Assembly (NCBI GenBank): GCA_020024615.1
Contig: JAHHTP010000006.1
Location: 1 to 63,068 of the forward strand
Length of the DNA stretch: 63,068 bases
From: Oscillospiraceae bacterium
Lineage (GTDB): Bacteria > Bacillota > Clostridia > Oscillospirales > Ruminococcaceae
Reading direction: 5' to 3'
Within the stretch, counting starts at the first letter, position 1, and each line of letters opens with the position of its first letter. The notes beneath the pieces were generated by a model, which was given only the letters and a program-made list of their open reading frames with translations, did not search any database and was not told where the DNA came from. Shown here piece by piece: positions 8,496 to 17,146 of this stretch. The position numbers were made by a program, and so were the translations under genes.

Positions 8496-8672
8496 ATGGA
8501 AACCATTACCATTAAACTGGTCAAAGGTCTTGCAGGCAAACGTAAAGATCAGGTTGCTGTTGTAAAATCTTTAGGTCTGACCAAAACCAATTCTGTATCG
8601 GTTCAGCCTGACAACGAGGCTACCAGAGGCAAAATCAACAAAGTTTCCCACTTAGTTGAGATTGTAAAATAA
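8496..8672 (+). CDS. rpmD: 50S ribosomal protein L30
   Basis: A 58-residue gene. It starts with METITIKLVKGLAGKRKDQ and has SLGLTKTNSVSVQPDNEATR, then ends SHLVEIVK, fitting L30. GGAGG lies 8 nt upstream of ATG 8496. It sits 14 nt after rpsE and 46 nt before rplO, the standard place for rpmD. Confidence 0.97.
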   Translation: METITIKLVKGLAGKRKDQVAVVKSLGLTKTNSVSVQPDNEATRGKINKVSHLVEIVK

Positions 8673-8718
8673 GAAATAATTCGCTTAATAGGCTATATAT
8701 GTTCAAGGAGGTGTCAGC

Positions 8719-9159
8719 ATGAAGCTGCACGAACTTTCTGGGGCTATCGGCGCTACCAAAAAAGTTAAACGCGTTGGCCGTGGTCACGGTTCCGGTAACG
8801 GCAAAACCGCAGGCAAAGGTCACAAAGGTCAGAACGCTCGCTCTGGCGGCGGTGTAAGACCGGGCTTTGAAGGCGGTCAGATGCCTTTACAGAGACGTAT
8901 TCCGAAGAGAGGATTTAACAACATCTTCGCTACTGAGTACGCAATCGTTAATGTTTCCGACTTGGCTGCATTTGAGGCTGGTGCTGTTGTAGACGCACAG
9001 GCTTTAATTGAAGCAGGACTGATTAAAAAAGTATGTGATGGTGTTAAAGTTCTCGGTAATGGTGAAATCACCAACGCTATCACTGTGAAAGCAGCGGCTT
9101 TCTCCAAATCCGCGAAAGAAAAAATTGAGCAGGCTGGTGGAAAGACCGAGGTGATCTAA
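8719..9159 (+). CDS. rplO: 50S ribosomal protein L15
   Basis: 146 residues. The Gly/Lys/Arg-rich N-terminus KRVGRGHGSGNGKTAGKGHK followed by PGFEGGQMPLQRRIPKRGF is the L15 signature. L15 is a late-assembly protein of the large subunit. AAGGAGG precedes ATG 8719. The stop at 9157-9159 abuts the secY start with no gap. Confidence 0.98.
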   Translation: MKLHELSGAIGATKKVKRVGRGHGSGNGKTAGKGHKGQNARSGGGVRPGFEGGQMPLQRRIPKRGFNNIFATEYAIVNVSDLAAFEAGAVVDAQALIEAGLIKKVCDGVKVLGNGEITNAITVKAAAFSKSAKEKIEQAGGKTEVI

Positions 9160-10452
9160 GTGTTTCAGGTACTGAAAAATGCGTTCTCTAACCCAGATCT
9201 GCGTAAAAGACTGATTTACACCATGATCATCGTGTTGATCTTCCGTGTTGGCTCGGCGTTCTTAGCGCCGTTTGTCAGCACTGGCGTTTTGAATGAAGTA
9301 GTTGCTAACAATTCTGACAGCTTCTTCGGCATTCTGAATGCTTTCTCTGGCGGCGCATTCGGTAATGCTACGGTATTCGCAATGTCGATTTCTCCGTACA
9401 TCACCGCATCGATTGTCATTCAGCTTCTGACTGTCGCAATCCCACCTTTAGAAAGACTTGCTAAAGAGGGTGCGCTTGGCAGAAAGAAATTAAATAAGAT
9501 TACTCGTTATTGCTTTATTGTTATGGCATTTATTCAGGCAACTGCCTACTACTTTATGCTGAGAAATTACAATGCAATTTCGAGTGGTTTTACCAGTGGT
9601 TTTGCAAAATACTTTGCGGCTGCGATCATCATATTATCATTGGTTGCAGGTGCGGCATTAACGGTTTGGTTGGCCGACCGTATTTCTGATAAAGGATTCG
9701 GCAACGGTACCTCTATCATCCTGTTTGCTGGTATCATTGCAAACTTGCCGAACACCGTAGCTATTCTCGCTGAGAACTTTAAAGCAGGTGGAGCAAATTA
9801 CTTTACGGTACCGCTGGGCGTGCTGCTGCTGTTCGCTATTATCGTTCTGATTGTTGTTATGAACAACTCCGAGCGCAGAATTCCGATTCAGTATGCTAAA
9901 CGTGTTGTAGGTCGTAAAATGTATGGTGGTCAGTCTTCTTACATCCCGATCAAAGTTGCGGTCAGTGGTGTAATTCCGATCATCTTCGCTATGTCGATCT
10001 TGGCAGTCCCGAGTACGATTGCCGCATTCGCTAAACCGGAACCGGGCTCTTTCTGGGAAGTCCTGGTTAGATCTTTCTCTACTACAGGTTGGATCTACTG
10101 TGTATGCTATCTGTTGTTGATTATTGGCTTCAGTTACTTCTATGTTGCAATTCAGTACAATCCGGTTGAAATTGCGAACAACTTAAAACAAAACAACGGT
10201 GCGATCGCCGGTATTCGTCCGGGTCGTTCCACCGCTATCTTCATCCAGAAAATCCTTTCCAAAATCACCTTTATTGGTGCACTGTTCTTAGCTGTGATCG
10301 CGTTATTCCCGCCGATCTATTCTGCTATTACCAACATCAATCTGGCTTTGGGCGGTACTTCCGTCATCATCGTTGTAGGTGTTGCTTTAGACACCATGCG
10401 TCAGCTGGAATCTGAGTTGACCATGCGTCATTACAAAGGATTTTTAGAGTAA
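9160..10452 (+). CDS. secY: Preprotein translocase subunit SecY
   Basis: 430 residues, the usual length. SecY is the channel of the SecYEG translocon in the cytoplasmic membrane; ten hydrophobic segments fit. Motifs include PYITASIVIQLLT in TM2, and GYGNGTS-like as GFGNGTSIILFAGI and the cytosolic loop RRIPIQYAKR. The start is GTG 9160 directly after the rplO stop, which implies coupling. It ends with the family-typical late segment RQLESELTMRHYKGFL. Confidence 0.98.
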   Translation: MFQVLKNAFSNPDLRKRLIYTMIIVLIFRVGSAFLAPFVSTGVLNEVVANNSDSFFGILNAFSGGAFGNATVFAMSISPYITASIVIQLLTVAIPPLERLAKEGALGRKKLNKITRYCFIVMAFIQATAYYFMLRNYNAISSGFTSGFAKYFAAAIIILSLVAGAALTVWLADRISDKGFGNGTSIILFAGIIANLPNTVAILAENFKAGGANYFTVPLGVLLLFAIIVLIVVMNNSERRIPIQYAKRVVGRKMYGGQSSYIPIKVAVSGVIPIIFAMSILAVPSTIAAFAKPEPGSFWEVLVRSFSTTGWIYCVCYLLLIIGFSYFYVAIQYNPVEIANNLKQNNGAIAGIRPGRSTAIFIQKILSKITFIGALFLAVIALFPPIYSAITNINLALGGTSVIIVVGVALDTMRQLESELTMRHYKGFLE

Positions 10453-10466
10453 GAGGAGTGTGTCAA

Positions 10467-11105
10467 ATGAATTTGATCTTATTGGGTGCGCCGGGAGCTG
10501 GTAAAGGCACACAGGCAGAGTGTATTTGCAATGTGTATGGAATTCCAGCAATTTCCACCGGCAACATCATCCGCGAGGCTGTGAAAAACGGTACCGAGCT
10601 GGGTGAGAAAGCAAAAGCATTTTTAGATGCTGGCGCGCTTGTGACTGACGAGCTTGTTATCGCTTTGGTAAAAGATCGTCTTGCTCAGCCGGATTGCCAG
10701 AATGGATTTATCTTAGATGGCTTCCCTCGCACGGTTGTGCAGGCTGAAGCATTGGATCAGATGAATGTCAAAATTGACACAGCACTTGATATTGAGGTCG
10801 CAGATGAGGCAATCGTTTCTCGCCTCTCCGGCAGACGCGTGTGTTCTTCCTGCGGTGCTTCGTATCATTTAGAATATAATCCTTCTAAAACGGAAGGAAA
10901 ATGTGACAGCTGCGGTGCGGATTTGGTTCAGCGTAAAGATGACCATCCGGCTACCGTACTGGAACGTTTAAGGGTTTACCATGAGCAGACTGAACCGGTG
11001 AAAGAGTATTACTCCAAACAGGGCAAATTAACGGTCGTAGATGGTCAGGGAGGGGTTAAAGACACTTCCGAGCTGGTATTAAAAGCATTGGAGGCAGTTA
11101 AGTGA
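10467..11105 (+). CDS. adk: Adenylate kinase, zinc-LID type
   Basis: 212 residues from ATG 10467, chosen because AAGAGGAG lies 8 nt upstream; a GTG nine bases earlier sits on that site. It makes ADP from ATP and AMP. The P-loop GAPGAGKGTQ is at residues 6-15, LDGFPRT follows, and the LID carries CSSC and CDSC, a structural zinc site common in Gram-positive enzymes. It follows secY by 14 nt and overlaps map by 4 nt (GTGA). Confidence 0.97.
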   Translation: MNLILLGAPGAGKGTQAECICNVYGIPAISTGNIIREAVKNGTELGEKAKAFLDAGALVTDELVIALVKDRLAQPDCQNGFILDGFPRTVVQAEALDQMNVKIDTALDIEVADEAIVSRLSGRRVCSSCGASYHLEYNPSKTEGKCDSCGADLVQRKDDHPATVLERLRVYHEQTEPVKEYYSKQGKLTVVDGQGGVKDTSELVLKALEAVK

Positions 11106-11851
11106 TTACCTTAAAGAATGCATCTGAAATCAAAAAGATGGAAGAAGCTTGTAAGATTTCGGCACAGGCGTTGGCACATGCTGGCAACTTTATGCAAGAA
11201 GGTATTTCCACCTATGAGATTGATCATGAGATCCATAAATTTATCGTTGGGGCTGGTGCAAAACCAAACTTCTTGGGACTTTACGGTTTTCCTGGAAGTG
11301 CCTGCATTTCGGTAAATGAGGAGATTATTCATGGTATTCCATCAAAAAGCAAAATCTTGAAAAACGGTGACATTGTCAGTGTCGATACCGGAGCGTTTTA
11401 TGATGGCTTCAATGGCGATAACGCTTACACCTTTATGGTAGGCGATGTCGAAGAAGAAATCCAACTGTTATTACAGCGGACACAAGAAAGTTTGATGAAA
11501 GGAATTGCGGCTGCAAAACCGGGCAATAGAATCGGTGATATTTCTTTCGCAATTCAGTCTTATGTAGAACAGTTCGGTTACGGAGTAGTTAAAGAGTATG
11601 TCGGTCATGGCATCGGCAAAAAATTACACGAAGATCCAGAAGTTCCAAACTATGGAAAAGAAGGAAGAGGACCAAGACTTGCTCCAGGTATGACAATCGC
11701 AATCGAACCGATGATCAATTTATCCGGTGAGGGATGCAGACAGCTTTCAAATGGCTGGACTGTCGTTACAACATCTGGTAAGGCATCTGCCCATTTCGAG
11801 CATACTATTGTTATTACAAATGACGGGGCTCGAATTCTGACCCAGCCATGA
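11102..11851 (+). CDS. map: Type I methionine aminopeptidase
   Basis: 249 residues with a GTG start overlapping adk by 4 nt. It removes the initiator methionine from new proteins. The M24 'pita-bread' metal ligands are seen in VSVDTGAFYDGFNGDNAYTF (two Asp), in EYVGHGIGKKLHEDP (His), in IAIEPMI (Glu) and in AHFEHTIVIT (Glu). The active-site His is in KPNFLGLYGFPGSACIS-like context upstream. It overlaps the next small gene by 4 nt. Confidence 0.97.
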   Translation: MITLKNASEIKKMEEACKISAQALAHAGNFMQEGISTYEIDHEIHKFIVGAGAKPNFLGLYGFPGSACISVNEEIIHGIPSKSKILKNGDIVSVDTGAFYDGFNGDNAYTFMVGDVEEEIQLLLQRTQESLMKGIAAAKPGNRIGDISFAIQSYVEQFGYGVVKEYVGHGIGKKLHEDPEVPNYGKEGRGPRLAPGMTIAIEPMINLSGEGCRQLSNGWTVVTTSGKASAHFEHTIVITNDGARILTQP

Positions 11852-12099
11852 GCAGCAGCGGATGCGGGTTGTCTGCTGGGATGGCGGTAAAATCTACAGC
11901 GGGAAATGACGCTGGCCGGTTTTATCTGATTCTGAAAGCAGAAGGGAAGAAATGCCTGCTGTCTGATGGGAGACATCGCAGAATGTCAAATCCGACAGTA
12001 AAAAATATAAAGCATCTGGAGACTACTGGTAAAACGGTTGATCTGACAGAATGCAACACTGACAGGAAGATTAGGCATGTGTTGACCGGGCTGCAATAA
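11848..12099 (+). CDS. KOW-domain RNA-binding protein (L14e/L6e-like)
   Basis: 83 residues, overlapping map by 4 nt (ATGA). The core GMAVKSTAGNDAGRFYLIL at about residues 11-29, then LLSDGRHRRMSNPTVKNIKHL, has the layout of the small KOW proteins that clostridia keep between map and infA. The role is not established; the position inside the r-protein operon suggests a ribosome-linked function. The C-terminal 25 residues match nothing I recognise. Family assignment is fairly sure, function is not. Confidence 0.85.
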   Translation: MSSSGCGLSAGMAVKSTAGNDAGRFYLILKAEGKKCLLSDGRHRRMSNPTVKNIKHLETTGKTVDLTECNTDRKIRHVLTGLQ

Positions 12100-12139
12100 A
12101 CGGTCACGGTGCGTTTTCCGCGTAATGGAGGTAATCCGA

Positions 12140-12358
12140 TTGTCAAAAGATGATATTATCGAAGTTGAAGGCACCGTTGTAGATGCAATGCCGAACGCAA
12201 CTTTTAAGGTTCAGCTTGCAAACGGTCATGTCATCAACGCCCACATTTCCGGTAAACTGCGTATGAACTACATTCGCATCCTGCCGGGAGACAAAGTAAC
12301 AGTTGAGATGTCTACTTATGACCTCAGCAAAGGACGCATTACCTGGCGTTCGAAATAA
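12140..12358 (+). CDS. infA: Translation initiation factor IF-1
   Basis: 72 residues from TTG 12140, equal to the E. coli length. The start is decided by GGAGG at 12127-12132; an in-frame ATG at 12125 overlaps that site and would add five residues unlike IF-1. The protein runs SKDDIIEVEGTVVDAMPNA, then GHVINAHISGKLRMNYIRI, an OB fold. IF-1 occupies the ribosomal A site during initiation. rpmJ follows after 67 nt. Confidence 0.95.
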   Translation: MSKDDIIEVEGTVVDAMPNATFKVQLANGHVINAHISGKLRMNYIRILPGDKVTVEMSTYDLSKGRITWRSK

Positions 12359-12425
12359 ATCATAAGCCACAGATGGCAAGGAAGCTTAATAAAAAGCCTT
12401 GTCCACTACAAGGAGGTAGTTTCAA

Positions 12426-12539
12426 ATGAAAGTAAGACCTTCCGTAAAGCCGATTTGTGAAAAATGCAAGGTTATTAAACGTAAAGGCCGTATCATGGTC
12501 ATCTGCGATAACCCGAAACACAAACAGCGTCAGGGCTAA
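12426..12539 (+). CDS. rpmJ: 50S ribosomal protein L36, zinc-binding
   Basis: A 37-residue gene: MKVRPSVKPICEKCKVIKRK at the start, then IMVICDNPKHKQRQG. The C-x2-C, C and H residues form the usual L36 zinc knuckle, so this is the zinc-bound form. AAGGAGG lies just before ATG 12426. Position between infA and rpsM is standard. Confidence 0.97.
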   Translation: MKVRPSVKPICEKCKVIKRKGRIMVICDNPKHKQRQG

Positions 12540-12579
12540 TTTTCCCTGATCCGAGAAAATAATTGGAGGTGCAGCTTGC

Positions 12580-12948
12580 ATGGCTCGTATAGCTGGTGTT
12601 GACCTGCCGAAAGAGAAACGTGTAGAGGTTGGTTTAACCTACATTTTCGGTATTGGTCATAAAACTGCTCAGGATATCCTGGCAGCAACTAAAATCAATC
12701 CGGATACCAGAGTCAAAGATTTGACTGAAGACGAAGTATCCAAACTGCGTGACTATATCGACAAAAACGTAGAGGTAGAGGGTGACCTTCGTAGAAGCGT
12801 TGCTTTAAACATCAAACGTTTGGTTGAGGTTGGTTGCTATCGTGGTGTACGTCACCGCAAAGGTCTGCCGGTAAGAGGTCAGAGAACGAAAACAAACGCT
12901 CGTACCCGTAAAGGACCGAAGAAAACCATCGCTAATAAGAAGAAATAA
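12580..12948 (+). CDS. rpsM: 30S ribosomal protein S13
   Basis: 122 residues. It starts MARIAGVDLPKEKRVEVGLT and has the helix-hairpin-helix IFGIGHKTAQDIL, ending in the basic tail with RGLPVRGQRTKTNARTRKG-like HRKGLPVRGQRTKTNARTRK. S13 contacts P-site tRNA and the 50S bridge B1. It follows rpmJ by 40 nt with a GGAGG site; rpsK follows after 15 nt. Confidence 0.98.
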   Translation: MARIAGVDLPKEKRVEVGLTYIFGIGHKTAQDILAATKINPDTRVKDLTEDEVSKLRDYIDKNVEVEGDLRRSVALNIKRLVEVGCYRGVRHRKGLPVRGQRTKTNARTRKGPKKTIANKKK

Positions 12949-12963
12949 TAAGGGGGCAGAAAT

Positions 12964-13365
12964 ATGGCACCGAAAAAGGACGCTAAAAAAGTTGTTCGTA
13001 AACGTCGTGAACGTAAAAATATTGAGCGCGGCTGCGTTCATATTCAGTCCACCTTTAATAATACCATCGTAACCGTATCCGATACTCAGGGTAATGCTTT
13101 ATCCTGGGCAAGCGCAGGTGAAATGGGCTTTAGAGGTTCTAAAAAGTCCACTCCGTTCGCTGCACAGTCTGCAGCTGAGAAAGCAGCAAAAGCTGCAATG
13201 GAGCACGGCTTAAAATCTGTAGAAGTATATGTAAAAGGACCGGGTGCTGGTCGTGAAGCTGCAATCAGAGCTTTACAGGGTGTTGGTCTGGAAGTTACCT
13301 TAATTAAAGATGTAACTCCGATTCCGCACAACGGCTGCCGTCCGCCGAAGAGAAGAAGAGTATAA
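12964..13365 (+). CDS. rpsK: 30S ribosomal protein S11
   Basis: 133 residues. Signature segments are RGCVHIQSTFNNTIVTVSD, SKKSTPFAAQSAAEKAA and the tail PIPHNGCRPPKRRRV. S11 lies in the 30S platform near the mRNA exit. GGGGG precedes ATG 12964. rpsD is 19 nt downstream, making the alpha-operon order rpsM-rpsK-rpsD-rpoA-rplQ. Confidence 0.98.
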   Translation: MAPKKDAKKVVRKRRERKNIERGCVHIQSTFNNTIVTVSDTQGNALSWASAGEMGFRGSKKSTPFAAQSAAEKAAKAAMEHGLKSVEVYVKGPGAGREAAIRALQGVGLEVTLIKDVTPIPHNGCRPPKRRRV

Positions 13366-13384
13366 TAATAGGAGGTGCACCAAT

Positions 13385-14011
13385 ATGGCAAGATATACCG
13401 GTGCGGTCTGCAAATTATGCCGCCGCGAAGGACAGAAACTGTTCTTAAAAGGTGAGAGATGCTATTCTGATAAATGTGCATTCGCTCACAGAGGTTATGC
13501 TCCGGGTCAGCACGGTCAGGCTCGTAAGAAATTATCTGAGTATGGCTTACAGCTGAGAGAGAAACAGAAAACCAGACGTTATTATGGTGTTCTGGAAGGC
13601 CAGTTCGCTCATTATTTTGAAATGGCTGAAAGAAAACCGGGCTTAACTGGTGAAAACCTGTTAGTAATCCTGGAATCCCGTTTAGATAACGTAGTATACA
13701 GACTGGGCTTTGCAAGCTCCAGAGCAGAGGCTAGACAGCTTGTTGTTCACGGTCATTTTACCGTAAATGGCAAACGTGTTGACGTTCCGTCTTTCTTAGT
13801 AAAAGAGGGTGATGTTGTAGCAATCTGCGAGAAGAGCAGAACCAGCGATAAAGTTAAAGCAGTTCTGGAAGCAAACGCTTCTCGTCCGACTCCGCTGTGG
13901 TTAGAATTAAACCGTGAGTCCTTCGAGGGTAAAGTTGCAAGAATGCCGGCTAGAGAGGACATTGACCTCGAGGTTGAGGAACTGTTAATCGTAGAGTACT
14001 ACTCCAAGTAA
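13385..14011 (+). CDS. rpsD: 30S ribosomal protein S4
   Basis: 208 residues. The cysteine-rich start CKLCRREGQKLFLKGERC, shared with many clostridial S4 proteins, could bind zinc. The S4 RNA-binding motif RLDNVVYRLGFASSRAEARQ lies near residue 100. S4 starts 30S assembly; in B. subtilis rpsD is self-regulated, which is not visible here. A 116-nt gap with a hairpin separates it from rpoA. Confidence 0.98.
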   Translation: MARYTGAVCKLCRREGQKLFLKGERCYSDKCAFAHRGYAPGQHGQARKKLSEYGLQLREKQKTRRYYGVLEGQFAHYFEMAERKPGLTGENLLVILESRLDNVVYRLGFASSRAEARQLVVHGHFTVNGKRVDVPSFLVKEGDVVAICEKSRTSDKVKAVLEANASRPTPLWLELNRESFEGKVARMPAREDIDLEVEELLIVEYYSK

Positions 14012-14061
14012 TCAATGTTCGCATGCAATCGGAAGATTACGCGAATGGATTTCAAAACTGT

Positions 14062-14080
14062 CTGCCGTATTATGCGGCAG
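14062..14080 (+). other. Hairpin in the rpsD-rpoA gap
   Basis: CTGCCG at 14062-14067 pairs with CGGCAG at 14075-14080 over a 7-nt loop. No U-run follows. It is the most GC-rich structure in a 116-nt gap, unusually long for this operon, so it could be a binding or processing site, for example for S4 control. That role is inferred from position only. Confidence 0.45.
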
Positions 14081-14127
14081 CAGGCTTGGCACTTGTATCT
14101 TAAAAAGTAAGAACAGGAGGGTTATAG

Positions 14128-15090
14128 ATGATTGAAATTAAACAGCCGAGAATCGAAGCTGAGGAAATGACTCCTGATGGTTCGTATGGGAAGTTTGTTG
14201 TAGAACCTCTCGAACGCGGCTATGGTCTCACACTTGGCAACGCATTAAGACGTGTGCTGCTCTCCTCTCTTCCGGGTGTTGCTGTGACCTCGATCAAAAT
14301 CGATGGCATCCAGCATGAATTTACAACCATCCCGGGTGTAAAAGAAGATGTCACTGAAATTGTTCTGAACATCAAAGGATTGACTGCTAAGATCTTAGGA
14401 GATGGCCCGAAACGCGTATGCATTGAAGCAGAGGGTGAAGGCGAAATTACTGCTGGAAACATCCAGACCGATTCTGAGGTTGAGATCCTCAATCCGGATA
14501 TGCATATTGCAACGCTTGCAGAAGGTGCCAAACTGTATATGGAGATTGAGCTCAATAAAGGACGTGGTTACGTTCCGGCTGAGCGCAATAAGCAGGACAT
14601 CCAGAATAAAGACAAAGATGTCGTAGGCACGATACCGGTTGACAGTATTTATACGCCGGTACAAAAGGTTAATTATACCGTAGAGAATACGCGTGTTGGT
14701 CAGATGACCGACTACGATAAACTCATTTTGGAAGTTTGGACGGATAAAACGATTTCTGCGAAGGAATCTATTTCTCTTGCTGCCAAGATTCTGAATGAGC
14801 ATCTCAACCTGTTTATCGATTTATCGGAAGACGCAGTCAATACGGAAATTATGGTAGGCAAGGACGACAAAGGTAAAGAAAAGATCCTGGAGATGACCAT
14901 TGAGGAGCTTGACTTATCCGTACGTGCCTTTAACTGCTTGAAACGTGCGGCTATCAATACGGTAGGCGACCTGATTAATAAATCCGAAGGCGATATGATG
15001 AAAGTCAGAAACCTTGGTAAGAAATCCCTGGAAGAAGTAATTGCAAAATTGAATGCGTTGGGTGTAAATCTCGTTGTTGAGGACGAATAA
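14128..15090 (+). CDS. rpoA: RNA polymerase alpha subunit
   Basis: 320 residues, typical. The N-terminal dimerisation domain has FVVEPLERGYGLTLGNALRR near residues 23-42 and the C-terminal domain has LDLSVRAFNCLKRAAINT and MMKVRNLGKKSLEEV, the helix-hairpin-helix that binds UP elements and activators. GGAGGG lies before ATG 14128. It is the only non-translation gene of the alpha operon here besides secY, adk and map upstream. Confidence 0.98.
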   Translation: MIEIKQPRIEAEEMTPDGSYGKFVVEPLERGYGLTLGNALRRVLLSSLPGVAVTSIKIDGIQHEFTTIPGVKEDVTEIVLNIKGLTAKILGDGPKRVCIEAEGEGEITAGNIQTDSEVEILNPDMHIATLAEGAKLYMEIELNKGRGYVPAERNKQDIQNKDKDVVGTIPVDSIYTPVQKVNYTVENTRVGQMTDYDKLILEVWTDKTISAKESISLAAKILNEHLNLFIDLSEDAVNTEIMVGKDDKGKEKILEMTIEELDLSVRAFNCLKRAAINTVGDLINKSEGDMMKVRNLGKKSLEEVIAKLNALGVNLVVEDE

Positions 15091-15132
15091 TCCCCGCATT
15101 TTACCACATAATTAAGTAAGGAGTGAACTACA

Positions 15133-15474
15133 ATGGCAGGAAGCAGAAAACTTGGCAGAGCCTCTGATCACAGACAGGCTATGCTCAGAGCTATGGTTAC
15201 TTTCTTGCTGGAAAACGGCAAAATTGAGACCACTGTTACCAGAGCAAAAGAAGTTCGCGCTATGACTGAGAAAATGATCACCCTGGGTAAAACCAACGAT
15301 CTCCACTCCAAACGTCAGGCGTTCGCTTATATCACCAAAGAGTCTGTTGTTAAGAAACTGTTTGATGAAATCTCCCCGAAATATAAAGACCAGAACGGCG
15401 GTTTCACCCGTATCGTTAAAATTGGTCCGCGTCGTGGTGATGCAGCAGAGATGGCTATCATCGAACTGATCTAA
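15133..15474 (+). CDS. rplQ: 50S ribosomal protein L17
   Basis: 113 residues. The start AGSRKLGRASDHRQAMLRAM and the tail GGFTRIVKIGPRRGDAAEMA fit L17, which sits at the tunnel exit. It is the last gene of the operon and is closed by a strong terminator 19 nt after the stop. Confidence 0.98.
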   Translation: MAGSRKLGRASDHRQAMLRAMVTFLLENGKIETTVTRAKEVRAMTEKMITLGKTNDLHSKRQAFAYITKESVVKKLFDEISPKYKDQNGGFTRIVKIGPRRGDAAEMAIIELI

Positions 15475-15492
15475 TTTTACAGTATTTTCAAG

Positions 15493-15519
15493 GGCTGTCA
15501 CTTTTGTGACGGCCTTTTT
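15493..15519 (+). terminator. Terminator of the ribosomal operon
   Basis: GGCTGTCAC at 15493-15501 pairs with GTGACGGCC at 15506-15514 (one G-U) over a TTTT loop, followed by five T. It ends the S10-spc-alpha run. Confidence 0.92.
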
Positions 15520-15567
15520 GTCATTTTAAATTTTCTCCTGCATATTTAATAAGCAGGGGGGATTATC

Positions 15568-16323
15568 ATGCGTATGTCATATATAACACGAAAATTGACC
15601 ATGTATGCGGCAGTGGCAATCATATTTTTGGGAATCGGTGCATTGGCACAACAAATTACGATTCCTGCTGGAACAACCATCAGGCGTCTGCCAATTTATT
15701 CGGTACAGACGCAGCAGAAAAAAGTAGCATTGACCTTTGATGTGGCATGGGAAAATTCTGATACAGAAGAACTACTTGCTGTCTTAGAGCCATATGGTGT
15801 AAAAGCCACTTTTTTTGTGACTGGCGATTTTTGTGATCGTTGCGGAGAAGATGTGAAGCAGTTTGCCCAAGCTGGGCATGATGTGGGAAATCATTCGGAT
15901 ATGCATCCACATCCAAATCAGCTTAAAAAAGTAGATCTGCTTTCAGATACCAAGGCTTGTAATCGAAAAATAAAAGAACTTATTGGTACACAACCAACAC
16001 TTTATCGTGCACCGTATGGGGAATACAATAGTGAGGTAATCGCAGCTGTTGAGGATAGTTTGAATATGAAGGTGATCCAGTGGGATGTGGATAGTATGGA
16101 TTGGAAGAGAAATGGAGTGGAAGCGGCTGTGCAGAATGTTTTGTCTAAGGTACAGAGTGGTAGTATTATTCTATTTCATAATGATTTAGAAACAACGGTG
16201 CCAGCAGTCGAAAAAGTTATTCGTAGATTGCAAGGCCAGGGATATGAGTTCGTTTTGGTCAAGGATATGATTTATCAAACGGATTATACTATTGATGCAA
16301 CAGGTAGGCAGCGGCCAAATTGA
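15568..16323 (+). CDS. PdaB-like polysaccharide deacetylase
   Basis: 251 residues. An N-terminal membrane anchor or signal (residues 11-28) is followed by a CE4 NodB-type domain: TFDVAW at 56-61, NHSDMHPH at 108-115 with the metal His residues, RAPYGEYN at 147-154, WDVDSMDW at 172-179 and LFHN at 202-205. The first motif has one Asp instead of the usual Asp-Asp, as in the sporulation deacetylase PdaB. It probably deacetylates peptidoglycan sugars outside the membrane, perhaps in spore or cortex formation. GGGGGG precedes ATG 15568; it stands alone after the ribosomal operon. Confidence 0.88.
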   Translation: MRMSYITRKLTMYAAVAIIFLGIGALAQQITIPAGTTIRRLPIYSVQTQQKKVALTFDVAWENSDTEELLAVLEPYGVKATFFVTGDFCDRCGEDVKQFAQAGHDVGNHSDMHPHPNQLKKVDLLSDTKACNRKIKELIGTQPTLYRAPYGEYNSEVIAAVEDSLNMKVIQWDVDSMDWKRNGVEAAVQNVLSKVQSGSIILFHNDLETTVPAVEKVIRRLQGQGYEFVLVKDMIYQTDYTIDATGRQRPN

Positions 16324-16342
16324 TTAAAAATATTACAAACAG

Positions 16343-16371
16343 TTGAATTTGCTTCAAAAATGTGGTATGAT
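16343..16371 (+). promoter_or_regulatory. Sigma-A-type promoter of the acetyltransferase
   Basis: TTGAAT at 16343-16348, 17-nt spacer, TATGAT at 16366-16371, about 40 nt before the next gene. Confidence 0.6.
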
Positions 16372-16411
16372 AAATAACAAATAAATTTATTCTTCTCATA
16401 TTTGGGCTGTT

Positions 16412-16951
16412 ATGGGGGTGGAGTGCGTGCAAGCGTTGTATATGAAAGATCACCTGATTATTCGAAAAATGAGTGAAATGGATATTATGCCAATTTGTCG
16501 TGCTGAAAATAATTGTACGGAAGAAGCTGCAACATATTTGCGTGAACAGATGGAAAATCAGAGAAAGGGTGAAAGTGAAGCACTGCTTGCGGTATATCAA
16601 GGAAACATTGCAGGATATGTATTTGTGTATATGAGATGCCCATGGGGAGGATTTGGCGGTCAGGGTATACCAGGAATTGTAGACCTTCATGTATTGGAAT
16701 CTTATCGTAGAAAAGGGATTGCAACAAAGCTTTTAGATGTAGCCGAGCAAATTGCGGCACAGTATCATCCGCAGGTATACCTGGATGTGTGCCTAAGTTC
16801 AAAGTATGGTGTGGCGCAAAGAATGTATGCCAAGCGAGGTTATCTTCCAGACGGAAAAGGTGTATATTATCAAGAACAGGTTTGCCCAGAAAATGCCCCC
16901 TGCAAAAATGATAATGATTTGACCATTTGTTTGATTAAAAATTTAAGATAA
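16412..16951 (+). CDS. GNAT-family N-acetyltransferase
   Basis: Up to 179 residues. The acetyl-CoA loop lies in VLESYRRKGIATKLLDVAE (R-x-x-G-x-A pattern), preceded by a core strand in GIPGIVDLHV. The substrate is unknown; the late segment YAKRGYLPDGKGVYY is typical of GNAT enzymes that act on small molecules or peptide N-termini. The start is uncertain: ATG 16412 has no clear ribosome-binding site, GTG 16427 follows GGGGGTGGAG closely, and ATG 16442 is also possible. It has its own promoter and terminator. Confidence 0.85.
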   Translation: MGVECVQALYMKDHLIIRKMSEMDIMPICRAENNCTEEAATYLREQMENQRKGESEALLAVYQGNIAGYVFVYMRCPWGGFGGQGIPGIVDLHVLESYRRKGIATKLLDVAEQIAAQYHPQVYLDVCLSSKYGVAQRMYAKRGYLPDGKGVYYQEQVCPENAPCKNDNDLTICLIKNLR

Positions 16952-16962
16952 AATCATTCAAT

Positions 16963-16999
16963 CAGAACGGCTACTTTTCAAATGGCGTTCTGGTTTTTT
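16963..16999 (+). terminator. Terminator after the acetyltransferase
   Basis: CAGAACG at 16963-16969 pairs with CGTTCTG at 16986-16992 over a long loop, followed by G and six T. Confidence 0.75.
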
Positions 17000-17065
17000 G
17001 TGTGAATAAAACCATCTGCAAATTAAATATAAATTCAATTATTTTGTAGATTTATAGGAAAGATA

Positions 17066-17094
17066 TTGCTTTTTAGTGAATTTTATGTTATAAT
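17066..17094 (+). promoter_or_regulatory. Hydrogenase promoter
   Basis: TTGCTT at 17066-17071, 17-nt spacer, perfect TATAAT at 17089-17094. It sits 52 nt before ATG 17147. Confidence 0.8.
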
Positions 17095-17146
17095 CTTAAC
17101 AATCGGGAATATGCCCAATCATTATTAACTTTAACAGGAGGAACTC

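Noticed and set aside
13086..13715. 209-codon minus-strand frame
   Set aside because: Antisense to rpsK and rpsD, both certain.
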